Shown here one piece after another: positions 15,878-22,319 of a DNA stretch of 22,319 nucleotides; the first letter of the stretch is position 1, and each line of letters begins with the position of its first letter. A program made the translations under genes and the position numbers. The notes under the pieces are model-generated. The model was not told the DNA's origin. It searched no databases and worked only from the letters and a program-made list of their open reading frames with translations. This stretch comes from JAEHDI01 sp035455185 (lineage in GTDB: Bacteria > Acidobacteriota > Terriglobia > Bryobacterales > Bryobacteraceae). The DNA lies in assembly GCA_035455185.1 (NCBI GenBank), contig DATIFQ010000494.1:1-22319 (forward strand). The letters run 5' to 3'.

Positions 15878-16870
15878 TCATGGGGCAGGCGTTGGAGTGG
15901 CGGCTTGTGTGGCCGGCCTCGGCGGATTCATCAAGCGATCCAGAAAGCCGCGCACTTTCGGCGCTTCGGATGAGTCCGGGTGCAGGGCGAGGAATTCCTT
16001 GAGTTCCTTGATGGCGAGGACGCGGTCCCGACGCCGGATATAGATCTCGGCCATCAGGAGCTGCGGGTTGGAGAAGTGAGAGGGATCGAGCTCTCTGGCG
16101 GCGTTGAGGTATTTCAGCGCCTCGTCGTCCTGCTTAAGAAGAAAGTACGTCATGCCGAGCTGTGAGTTGGCGAGGGCATCGCGCGGCCGCGTTTCGACGG
16201 CGTACTTATTGAACTTCAGTGCTTCCTCGTGCTTGCCGGTGTACAGCAAGACTCCGCCGAGGTTGACCGCTGGAGGAAACGCGCCGGGGCGCGCCTCGAG
16301 CGCTTTACGGAAATACGTCTCGGCTTCCTCGAACTTTCGGGCATGGTAGGCGATGGTCCCGAGATTATTCCATGCCATCATGTATCCGGGCGCGATCTCG
16401 ACGGCGCGCTCAAGGTGGCGAACGGCTGCTTCGACGTCGTTGCCGCCGAGCTTTTGCTGGGCTTCGTCGTACTCGCGTTTGGCGCGATCAGGGATCGAGA
16501 GGTCGCCGACCGACACGGTGTTCCGCCGCGCGGCTAAACGGCCGGCGGAGACCGGAGTCGGGTTGAACGGGATGACCGCGTGGACTCGGCCTTCGGGGTC
16601 GGCGAGGCTGGGGGTTACCTCCACTGTGCGCCGGGAGACTCCGGCGCCGGCTATGAACACCGTGACCGAATAAGGGCCGGGTTCAAGTTTCTTGAACTTG
16701 AAGCGACCCCTTGCGTCTGAGATCGTGCTCGCGGTGAATGAGCCGAAGGTAGCGTCGATGGTGACGGACGCCTTGCCCGGGGCAGGCTCGATCTGACCGC
16801 GCAGTTCCAGGGTCCGGTCGGCGGCGCCGGCGGCGAGTGTCAGGAGAAGCAAGATGGTCCCGGCGCGCAT
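15878..16870 (-). CDS. Exported TPR protein with carboxypeptidase-regulatory-like domain
   Basis: A 330-residue protein. It has a short signal peptide (1-16, cleavage near AGA|AD), a carboxypeptidase-regulatory-like beta-sandwich (about 20-105; ISDARGRFKFKKLEPGPYSVTVF) and then about five tetratricopeptide repeats (about 130-315). The clearest repeats are EAAVRHLERAVEIAPGY, EEAETYFRKALEARPG, EEALKFNKYAVETRP and DEALKYLNAARELDP. The tail is Pro/Ala/Thr-rich. This combination is common in Acidobacteriota and probably acts as a periplasmic scaffold; no enzyme motif is visible. I chose the ATG at 16870, which begins a good signal peptide and has GAAGG just upstream. The open frame extends further but only into low-quality sequence overlapping the divergent DUF2784 gene. 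It converges with the GyrI-like gene. Confidence 0.88.
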   Translation of the reverse strand: MRAGTILLLLTLAAGAADRTLELRGQIEPAPGKASVTIDATFGSFTASTISDARGRFKFKKLEPGPYSVTVFIAGAGVSRRTVEVTPSLADPEGRVHAVIPFNPTPVSAGRLAARRNTVSVGDLSIPDRAKREYDEAQQKLGGNDVEAAVRHLERAVEIAPGYMMAWNNLGTIAYHARKFEEAETYFRKALEARPGAFPPAVNLGGVLLYTGKHEEALKFNKYAVETRPRDALANSQLGMTYFLLKQDDEALKYLNAARELDPSHFSNPQLLMAEIYIRRRDRVLAIKELKEFLALHPDSSEAPKVRGFLDRLMNPPRPATQAATPTPAP

Positions 16871-16918
16871 AGCCTTCGGGAAGATCGTACCGCAACGGGG
16901 TCGAGTTTGGAAGAGGTC

Positions 16919-17305
16919 ATGAGCGGATACGAGATCCTGGCAGCCACTTTCCTCGCATTGCATCTGCTTTGGATCGTCTGGGTGATTGCCGGCGTCGTGG
17001 TGACCCGCGGCCGGCCGGCGCTGGTGGCCGGCCATGTGGCGTCACTGCTGTACGGAATCGCGATAGAGACCGGTCCATGGCCGTGTCCGCTGACGCTGGC
17101 AGAGCAGTGGGCGCGGGAGAAGGCGGGCATCACACCATACCGGGAGGGCTTCATAGTTCACTACCTCGAAGCTCTGGTCTACCCGGACGTGCCACAGGAA
17201 TGGCTGACGCGGGGTGCCGTGGCGGTTTGCTTGGCGCTGCTTGGAGTCTACGGGCGGAGATGGTGGAGATGGACGCGCGGCCGTGTGGTTGCTCGCCGGG
17301 AGTGA
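16919..17305 (+). CDS. DUF2784 family small membrane protein
   Basis: A 128-residue integral membrane protein with about three helices (about 7-27, 34-50, 97-112). The family's signature features are the tryptophan-rich first helix and the conserved segment ETGPWPCPLTLAEQW followed by GITPYREGFIVHYLEALVYP. Function is unknown across the family. I chose the ATG at 16919, with GGAAGAGG (16909-16916) just upstream, over a TTG at 16907. Divergent from the TPR gene with only 48 bases between the start codons. Its stop codon and last codons lie inside a half copy of the intergenic palindrome (17298-17331), so the end of the gene may have been reset by the repeat. Confidence 0.85.
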   Translation: MSGYEILAATFLALHLLWIVWVIAGVVVTRGRPALVAGHVASLLYGIAIETGPWPCPLTLAEQWAREKAGITPYREGFIVHYLEALVYPDVPQEWLTRGAVAVCLALLGVYGRRWWRWTRGRVVARRE

Positions 17306-17331
17306 GTCAGTCCCGATTTCTCCCGCGAACG
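17298..17331. repeat. Half copy of the intergenic palindrome, overlapping the DUF2784 stop codon
   Basis: The string GTCAGTCCC followed by a TTTC/CCGC-type flank (GATTTCTCCCGCGAACG) matches the right arm and flank of the full copy at 21391-21459 (CGGTTTTCCGCAAGCG) at most positions. There is a GAGT duplication at its left end. No left arm is present. It lies 19 bases from a full copy. Confidence 0.5.
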
Positions 17332-17349
17332 ACTCAGGGTGTGGAGGTC

Positions 17350-17411
17350 AAAACCCGGGACAGACACCAATTTCCCAAACGCAGCGAAATTTGGAGTCAG
17401 TCCCAGGTTTT
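17350..17411. repeat. Intergenic palindromic repeat, copy 1 (REP-like)
   Basis: Outer arms AAAACC (17350-17355) and GGTTTT (17406-17411) flank an inner stem GGGACAGACACC...TTTC (17357-17374) paired with GAAA...GGAGTCAGTCCC (17386-17404), loop about 11 bases. Two A-A mismatches interrupt the inner stem at the same places as in copy 2. It ends 34 bases before the tdh start codon. It resembles REP/RAYT-type elements, but no transposase is in the window. Confidence 0.75.
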
Positions 17412-17445
17412 GTTAGCAACGACGTTTCTTTTACATTGGAGGTCT

Positions 17446-18471
17446 ATGAAAGCGCTGGTGAAGAGCAAGGCGGAGCCCGGACTTTGGCTGGAAGACGTCC
17501 CGATGCCGGAAATCGGCATCAATGACGTTCTGATCAAGGTCAAGCGCGCCTCGATTTGCGGGACCGACGTGCACATCTACAACTGGGACGATTGGGCGAA
17601 AAAAACGATTCCGGTGCCGATGGTGGTGGGGCACGAGTTCGTCGGAGAGATCGTCAAGACCGGCGCGAACGTTTCCGATTTCTTTCCGGGTATGCTGGTC
17701 AGCGCCGAGGGGCATGTGGTGTGCGGGCGGTGCCGCAACTGCCTCGCGGGGCGCCGGCACCTGTGCAACAAGACGCTCGGAGTCGGCGTGAACCGGCCAG
17801 GCGCGTTCGCCGAATATATCTCGGTGCCGATGACAAACGTCTGGCATCACCCGGACAGCATGGACCTGGAGGTGGCGAGCATCTTCGATCCGTTCGGCAA
17901 TGCGGTGCACACGGCACTTTCGTTCCCGGTGCTCGGCGAGGATGTGCTCGTGACCGGAGCGGGTCCGATCGGGATCATGGGCGCGGCGGTGGCGCGCCAC
18001 GCGGGCGCGCGGTACGTCGTGATCACCGACGTGAATCCGTGGCGGCTGGAACTTGCGAAGAAGCTCGGTGTGACGCGGGCAGTAAACGTCAAGACGACAC
18101 GCCTGAAGGACGTGCAGAAAGAACTCGGGATGAAAGAGGGCTTCGACGTCGGCTTCGAGATGTCGGGCAACGGCTCAGCGTTTCGGGAGATGCTCGAGAA
18201 CATGTGCCACGGCGGCAGGATCGCGATGCTTGGCATCCCGGGCGGCGAGATGGCGATCGACTGGAATACCGTCATCTTCAACATGCTCACCATCAAAGGC
18301 ATCTACGGCCGGGAGATGTACGAGACGTGGTACATGATGAACGTGATGATCGAGTCCGGACTCGACATCAAGCCGGTGATCACGCACCGCTTCCACTACA
18401 CGGAGTACGAGAAGGGCTTTGATGCGATGCGGAGCGGCGAATCCGGCAAGGTCATTCTGAACTGGGAGTGA
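17446..18471 (+). CDS. tdh: L-threonine 3-dehydrogenase, zinc- and NAD-dependent
   Basis: A 341-residue cytoplasmic enzyme oxidising L-threonine to 2-amino-3-oxobutyrate with NAD. Length equals E. coli Tdh and similarity is evident throughout: ICGTDVHIYNWDDW, TIPVPMVVGHEFVGE, GVGVNRPGAFAEY, IFDPFGNAVHTALSF, AGPIGIMGAAVA, IKGIYGREMYETWY and the end FDAMRSGESGKVILNWE. Catalytic zinc ligands are Cys38, His63 and Glu64. The structural zinc set is Cys93, Cys96, Cys99 and Cys107. The Rossmann glycine motif follows near 167. Start is ATG at 17446, with GGAGG at 17438-17442. The usual partner kbl (2-amino-3-ketobutyrate CoA ligase) is not adjacent. Its 3' end overlaps the converging CoA-transferase gene by 20 bases. 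Expression may be affected by the palindrome just upstream. Confidence 0.96.
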   Translation: MKALVKSKAEPGLWLEDVPMPEIGINDVLIKVKRASICGTDVHIYNWDDWAKKTIPVPMVVGHEFVGEIVKTGANVSDFFPGMLVSAEGHVVCGRCRNCLAGRRHLCNKTLGVGVNRPGAFAEYISVPMTNVWHHPDSMDLEVASIFDPFGNAVHTALSFPVLGEDVLVTGAGPIGIMGAAVARHAGARYVVITDVNPWRLELAKKLGVTRAVNVKTTRLKDVQKELGMKEGFDVGFEMSGNGSAFREMLENMCHGGRIAMLGIPGGEMAIDWNTVIFNMLTIKGIYGREMYETWYMMNVMIESGLDIKPVITHRFHYTEYEKGFDAMRSGESGKVILNWE

Positions 18472-20002
18472 GCGGATCGAAGATCCAGGCGGGCATCGGC
18501 TTCAACTCTGCGGCGACGGACGGGGTGAACTCCATCTGCGAAAGGACGTCCCGGCGCAGGTCGATTCCCGGTGCGACTTCGATCAGCTCCAGCCCGCCCG
18601 CAGCCAGCTGGAAGACGGCGCGCTCGGTGACGTAGAGAATCTCCCTGCCGTGCGCGGTGGCACGGGGTCCGCTGAAAGTGACGTGCCCGACGTCCCGCAC
18701 GAACTTGCGCGTTTCGCCTTCCGCGCGAACCTGTAACCGACCGCCCTCCCATCGCACGTCGAGGCCGCCTGCGCTGAACGTTCCGACAAAGACAACGCGT
18801 TTGGCCGTCTGAGAAATGTTGGTGAATCCGCCGGCGCCGGCGATGCGGCCCGCAAAGCGGCTGACGTTGACGCTGCCGCAGCGGTCGCACTCGGCCATGC
18901 TCAGGACCGCGATGTCGAGACCGCCGCCATCGTAGAAGTCGAACATGTAGGGCTGGTCGATGATCGCCATCGGGTGGCTGGAAGCGCCGAAGCTCAATCC
19001 GCCGGCGGGAATTCCGCCGATGGCGCCGGCCTCGACGGTCAGCACCATGCTCCTGAGACGGTCTTGCGTCGCGGCCACCTGTGCAACCCCTTCGGGAATT
19101 CCGATGCCAAGGTTTACGACGTCGCCGTCCCGGATTTCAGCGAATGCCCGGCGAGCGATCCAGAGGCGGACGCCGTTCAGAGCAGGGGATTGGCCGCCGG
19201 CGCAAATATCGCCGGGTTCGACGTAGGCCGGATTGAACTGCTCGGCGAAGGTCTGCATGTGGTTTTCCTGCGAGCCCATGACAACGGCGTCGACGAGGAT
19301 GCCGGGAATGCGGATCGACTTGGGGTCGCGGGAGAAGTCGGGCACAATGCGCTCCACTTGAACGACGACCGCTCCGCCGGAGTTTTTCGCCGACAGGGCG
19401 ATCGAGAGGGCCTCGCCGGTAAGCACCTCGTCATCGAGCGAGATGTTTCCATAAGAATCGGCGGCGGTGCCACGAAGCAGCGCCACGTCGATGGGAAACG
19501 CCTTGTACCAGAGCCATTCTTTTTCGCCGAGGCGAACGACTTCGACGAGGTCCTCCGTGGATCGGGCGTTCAGCTTGCCGCCGCCGTGACGCGGGTCCGC
19601 GAAGGTGTCGAGGCCGATGTGGGTGACCAGGCCGGGATTGCCGGCGGCGATGGCGCGGAACAAGTGGGACATGACGCCCTGCGGGAAGTTATACGCCTCG
19701 ATTTCGTCTTCGAGCGCGAGTCGGCCCAGGCCCGGGGCGAGATTCCAATGTCCGCCAATCACCCGCCGCAGGAGGCCCTTATGTGCGATGTGGTTGAGGC
19801 CGCGGCTCTTGCCGTCGCCCTGTCCGGCGGCGTACACGAGGGTCAGGCCGCGGGGGCTGCCTTCCAACTGGAAGCGCCGCTCAAGCGCGGTGGTCAGTTC
19901 CTCGGGATGGCCGCAGCCGACGAACCCGCTGGTGGCGACGGTAGCGTCGTCGGGGATGAGGCGAACGGCTTCCAGGGCGGTCAGAATCGCAACTTTCTTC
20001 AC
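18452..20002 (-). CDS. Family I acyl-CoA/acetate CoA-transferase (YdiF/propionate CoA-transferase type)
   Basis: A 516-residue fused alpha-beta CoA-transferase, cytoplasmic, exchanging CoA between an acyl-CoA and a free carboxylate. The alpha-half (about 1-260) contains SGFVGCGHPEEL and LTLVYAAGQGDG. The beta-half contains GDVVNLGIGIPEGVA and the active-site motif LTVEAGAIGGIPAGG. Glu324 is the expected thioester-forming residue. Length fits the YdiF/propionate CoA-transferase group. Start is GTG at 20002 without a clear ribosome binding site; a TATAC-like element lies 11-20 bases upstream, so the message may have little or no leader. Divergent from the Gfo/Idh/MocA gene (100 bases between) and convergent with tdh. 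Substrate cannot be told from sequence. Confidence 0.93.
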   Translation of the reverse strand: MKKVAILTALEAVRLIPDDATVATSGFVGCGHPEELTTALERRFQLEGSPRGLTLVYAAGQGDGKSRGLNHIAHKGLLRRVIGGHWNLAPGLGRLALEDEIEAYNFPQGVMSHLFRAIAAGNPGLVTHIGLDTFADPRHGGGKLNARSTEDLVEVVRLGEKEWLWYKAFPIDVALLRGTAADSYGNISLDDEVLTGEALSIALSAKNSGGAVVVQVERIVPDFSRDPKSIRIPGILVDAVVMGSQENHMQTFAEQFNPAYVEPGDICAGGQSPALNGVRLWIARRAFAEIRDGDVVNLGIGIPEGVAQVAATQDRLRSMVLTVEAGAIGGIPAGGLSFGASSHPMAIIDQPYMFDFYDGGGLDIAVLSMAECDRCGSVNVSRFAGRIAGAGGFTNISQTAKRVVFVGTFSAGGLDVRWEGGRLQVRAEGETRKFVRDVGHVTFSGPRATAHGREILYVTERAVFQLAAGGLELIEVAPGIDLRRDVLSQMEFTPSVAAELKPMPAWIFDPLTPSSE

Positions 20003-20039
20003 GCAAACCAGCGTATATCACGCAGGGAGGAGGCGGTTG

Positions 20040-20045
20040 TATACT
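20040..20045 (+). promoter_or_regulatory. Possible -10 element (TATACT) for the Gfo/Idh/MocA gene
   Basis: TATACT preceded by TTG lies 58-63 bases before the ATG at 20103. No convincing -35 element is seen 16-18 bases upstream. A start near 20052 would place the hairpin at 20056-20081 in the leader. Confidence 0.3.
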
Positions 20046-20055
20046 GAAGCCCTAG

Positions 20056-20081
20056 CCCCACGGGCTCTCTGCCCGCAGGGG
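20056..20081 (+). promoter_or_regulatory. GC-rich hairpin in the leader of the Gfo/Idh/MocA gene
   Basis: CCCC-A-CGGGC, loop TCTCT, then GCCCG-CA-GGGG gives a 9-bp stem with a small internal asymmetry, 22-47 bases before the start codon. It has no following T-run on the plus strand, so it is not an obvious terminator. It may affect message stability or be part of a binding site. Confidence 0.35.
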
Positions 20082-20102
20082 AGAACTCATATAGAGAGAG
20101 CC

Positions 20103-21377
20103 ATGGAAAACAAAGAAATTGATCGCAGAACGTTTCTCGGAGCTGCCGCCGGCAGCTTCATGATTATGAAGCCGGAGCTGGTCCGGGGCAGCCAGCGGAA
20201 TTCGGCAGTGCGGATGGCGCTGTTTGGGTGCGGCGGGCGCGGCACGGGCGTGGCGGAAGGTTTCACGCTGGAAACGACGGCGCAGTATGTCGCTCTCGGC
20301 GACTTGTATCAGGAGCAGACCGAGCGGGCGCAGGCGACGATCAACAAGGCCGCGGAGAAGAAAGGGAAGACGCCCATCAACTCGGCCATGCTCTTTACCG
20401 GGCCGAAAGCGCTCGACAAGCTGACGGCGATGCGGGAGCTCGACGTCATCCACATTGCGACGCCACCGTACTTCCACCCGGCGCACTTCGAGCAGGCGGC
20501 AGCCTCGGGCAAACACATTTACCTTGAGAAACCGGTGGCAGTCGACGTGCCCGGCGCGAAGAAAGTGATGCGCATCGGGTCACAGATCGGCAAGAAAGCG
20601 AGTGTCGCGATCGGATTCCAGTTGCGGCACGCTACCCCTTACGTGCAATTGGTGGAACGCATCCGGCGCGGCGACGTTGGTGACATCGTGTGCGGCCTGT
20701 GTCACTACTACGCCGGAGCCATCCCGCAACCGGACCGACCGGGGGCGGGGCCGGCTACGAAGCGGCTGCGCAACTGGCTGCACGACCGCGTGCTTTCTGG
20801 CGACATCCTGGTGGAGCAAAACATCCACCTGATCGACACGACAAACTGGGTGCTCAAAGCGCACCCCGTGATGGCGCAAGGCGTGCGGGGGGCGAAGGGC
20901 CGGCGCGACGCGGGCGACTGCTCCAGCCACTTCAACGTGAACTACACGTACCCGGGCGACATTCACATCACGCTGACATCGACGCAGTTCATCGAGGGCT
21001 CGTGGGACGTCGCCATGCGGTACTTCGGCACGGGCGGTAACGCGGAGATGCGCTACGACTCGCCGGTTCGGATCGACGGCCCGAAGAAATGGGACTTCCC
21101 GATCGGCCAGAAGGCCGGGGAGATTACGGACGTCGGCGCGGCGGCAGCGGGCGCCTTCAAGGGCGCGCTGGATGATGCGGACACGATGAAGCAGCGCTAC
21201 GTCATCGAGAGCATCGTCTCCGGCAATCACATCAACGAAGCCGAGCAGGGCGGCATCTCCACTTTGAGCGCGATCCTGGGTCGGCAGGCGGCTTACACTG
21301 GCCGCAACTGGAGCTGGGACGAGCTGCTCAAGGTGGAAGAGGTCTGGGACGCGAAGATCGACGTTGCGAAGGTGTAA
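20103..21377 (+). CDS. Tat-exported Gfo/Idh/MocA-family oxidoreductase
   Basis: A 424-residue NAD(P)-dependent oxidoreductase acting on a sugar or sugar derivative. The twin-arginine signal DRRTFLGAAAGSFMI (7-21) marks export. The Rossmann fold starts at VRMALFGCGGRGTGVAEGF (36-54). The family's EKP motif is at 142-144 (YLEKPVAVD), followed by the C-terminal alpha/beta substrate domain with QNIHLIDTTNWVL, which carries the family's catalytic His region. Exported members are frequent in Planctomycetes and Acidobacteria carbohydrate clusters; many keep a tightly bound cofactor. ATG at 20103 is chosen because it begins the Tat signal exactly; the frame is open far upstream but only as noise. Followed after 99 bases by another Tat oxidoreductase, with a palindromic repeat between. 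Confidence 0.92.
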   Translation: MENKEIDRRTFLGAAAGSFMIMKPELVRGSQRNSAVRMALFGCGGRGTGVAEGFTLETTAQYVALGDLYQEQTERAQATINKAAEKKGKTPINSAMLFTGPKALDKLTAMRELDVIHIATPPYFHPAHFEQAAASGKHIYLEKPVAVDVPGAKKVMRIGSQIGKKASVAIGFQLRHATPYVQLVERIRRGDVGDIVCGLCHYYAGAIPQPDRPGAGPATKRLRNWLHDRVLSGDILVEQNIHLIDTTNWVLKAHPVMAQGVRGAKGRRDAGDCSSHFNVNYTYPGDIHITLTSTQFIEGSWDVAMRYFGTGGNAEMRYDSPVRIDGPKKWDFPIGQKAGEITDVGAAAAGAFKGALDDADTMKQRYVIESIVSGNHINEAEQGGISTLSAILGRQAAYTGRNWSWDELLKVEEVWDAKIDVAKV

Positions 21378-21390
21378 GAAGCGGGGGTTC

Positions 21391-21459
21391 CGGAAAACAC
21401 GGGGACAGACACCCAGTTTCGCACAGGCGGCGAAATGGGAGTCAGTCCCCGGTTTTCCG
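21391..21459. repeat. Intergenic palindromic repeat, copy 2 (REP-like)
   Basis: Outer arms CGGAAAAC (21391-21398) and GTTTTCCG (21452-21459) pair perfectly. The inner stem GGGGACAGACACCC and TTTCGC pairs with GCGAAA and GGGAGTCAGTCCCC around a short loop (about 21423-21429). Two A-A mismatches and single-base bulges interrupt the stem. The core matches copy 1 at 17350-17411. It lies between two oxidoreductase genes, ending 17 bases before the next ATG. Confidence 0.78.
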
Positions 21460-21476
21460 CAAGCGCGGTTCGCACT

Positions 21477-22319
21477 ATGAAGAGGAGAAGCTTTTTCGGA
21501 TCGGTGTTCGCGGGGCTTGGCAGCGCGGCGACTGCGCGGCCGGCGAAAGCGAAGGTGGGGGACATCCCTGTGCGGCCGCTCGGGCGAACCGGACAGAAGC
21601 TCACCATCGTCGGCATGGGCGGAGCGCGGTTCCACCTCAGCGGGTGGGAGGACGGCACCGTGCTGGTGCGGCGCGCCTATGATCTCGGGATCAACTACTT
21701 CGACATGGCCCGAAGCTACTGGAACGGCCGCGCAGAGGAAGTTTACGGCGCCGTGCTGCCCGAATTTCGCAAGAACGTCTTCATCACGTCGAAGTCCAAC
21801 CGGCGAGCGCGGAAGGAGGCGGAGGCCGAACTGGATCTGTCGCTCAAGCTGATGAAAACGGATTACCTCGACCTATGGCAAATCCACGGCGTGGGCACAG
21901 ACGAAGAAGTCAGCCGCATTCTCGGCCCGGACGGAGCGCTCGAGGCATTCACGGCGGCAAAGAAAGCCGGCAAGTGCCGTTTCATCGGCTTCACAGGACA
22001 CTCCGACCCGAACGTTAACCTGAAGATGCTCCGTGGTTTCGACGGGTTTGACACGATGCTGATGCCGCTGCACGTGGCCGATACGTTCTACCTGAGCTTC
22101 GAAAAGCTCGCGCTGCCGGCGGCGATCGAGCACGGCATCGGAATGTTGGGAATGAAGATCTTCGGCAACGCGTTCCTGCTGCGCGCATTCAGCGTGCCGG
22201 AGTGCCTCCAATACACGCTGAGCCTCCCGGTAAGCGCGGTGACGCTCGGATTCTCGACGCAGGGCCAGCTCGAAGACGACGTGCGCATCGCCCAGAATTT
22301 CAAGCCACTTCCCGCGGAA
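21477..22319 (+). CDS. Tat-type aldo/keto reductase, 3' end outside the window
   Basis: The first 281 residues of an aldo/keto reductase (NADPH-dependent carbonyl reduction, TIM barrel). An N-terminal twin-arginine signal, RRSFFGSVFAGLGSAATA, is followed by RPLGRTGQKLTIVGMGGAR, the typical family beginning. The catalytic tetrad is visible: Asp76, Tyr81 (FDMARSYWNG), Lys106 (TSKSN) and His137 (QIHGVG). Downstream GKCRFIGFTGHS and GMLGMKIFGNA also fit. The frame is open to the edge, so the C-terminus is missing from view. No ribosome binding site is obvious before the ATG; the palindromic repeat ends just upstream. It probably works on the same class of sugar-derived substrates as the preceding Gfo/Idh/MocA enzyme, by context only. 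Confidence 0.92.
   Translation, partial: MKRRSFFGSVFAGLGSAATARPAKAKVGDIPVRPLGRTGQKLTIVGMGGARFHLSGWEDGTVLVRRAYDLGINYFDMARSYWNGRAEEVYGAVLPEFRKNVFITSKSNRRARKEAEAELDLSLKLMKTDYLDLWQIHGVGTDEEVSRILGPDGALEAFTAAKKAGKCRFIGFTGHSDPNVNLKMLRGFDGFDTMLMPLHVADTFYLSFEKLALPAAIEHGIGMLGMKIFGNAFLLRAFSVPECLQYTLSLPVSAVTLGFSTQGQLEDDVRIAQNFKPLPAE

Noticed and set aside
16871..17035. Upstream extension of the TPR frame
   Set aside because: It overlaps the divergent DUF2784 gene and would bury the signal peptide.
16969..17445. Upstream extension of the tdh frame
   Set aside because: It overlaps the DUF2784 gene and the palindrome; Tdh homology begins exactly at the ATG at 17446, which has a good ribosome binding site.
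20011..20020. TATAC-like -10 element for the CoA-transferase gene
   Set aside because: No -35 match at usable spacing, so it is mentioned with the gene but not called as a promoter.
18974..20047. 357-codon plus-strand open frame
   Set aside because: Antisense of the CoA-transferase, which has clear catalytic motifs; no family features in the plus frame.
19605..20102. Upstream extension of the Gfo/Idh/MocA frame
   Set aside because: It is antisense to the CoA-transferase gene; the Tat signal begins at the ATG at 20103.
1..22319. CRISPR arrays, tRNA/rRNA genes, insertion sequences, attachment sites, replication origins
   Set aside because: No regularly spaced repeats, no RNA gene signatures, no transposase or integrase frames were recognised by eye; a covariance search could not be run.

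Overview
The window looks like a GC-rich chromosomal stretch from an Acidobacteriota member, most likely near Bryobacterales/Solibacter. Support comes from a von Willebrand A protein of the Acidobacterial type, a very large Oar-like TonB-dependent receptor with an N-terminal carboxypeptidase-regulatory-like domain, several Tat-exported sugar-type oxidoreductases, a sulfatase, and frequent GTG/TTG starts. This placement rests on family content alone. No tRNA, rRNA, CRISPR array, transposase or integrase was seen, and no gene-free stretch exceeds about 210 bases.

Left part (1-9929, all minus strand). Reading in transcription order from the right: a KdpD-like histidine kinase and KdpE-like response regulator, then a 1093-residue TonB-dependent receptor, then a MacA-like adaptor, MacB-like ATPase and MacB-like permease (a tripartite exporter without its outer-membrane channel). 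Last comes a GH13 glycosidase that has lost its N-terminal part and runs off the left edge. Direct repeats of form CTTKACR-N4-CTTKACR lie upstream of both the receptor gene and the exporter operon. This is the layout expected for an OmpR/PhoB-family regulator, so the kinase/regulator pair may control both.

Middle part (10136-15876, plus strand). A secreted VWFA-domain protein comes first. A probable operon follows: a secreted TIM-barrel glycosidase-like protein, a Tat-type sulfatase with the CTPSR formylglycine site, and a GyrI-like ligand-binding protein. The glycosidase-sulfatase pair suggests attack on a sulfated glycan.

Right part (15878-22319). A minus-strand TPR lipid- or envelope-type protein is divergent from a small DUF2784 membrane protein. 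Then come L-threonine 3-dehydrogenase (tdh, plus), a convergent family I CoA-transferase (minus) overlapping its 3' end by 20 bases, a Tat-type Gfo/Idh/MocA oxidoreductase and a Tat-type aldo/keto reductase (cut by the right edge). Two full copies and one half copy of an intergenic palindrome, with conserved A-A mismatches, flank tdh and separate the last two oxidoreductases. These are the most interesting non-coding elements in the window.
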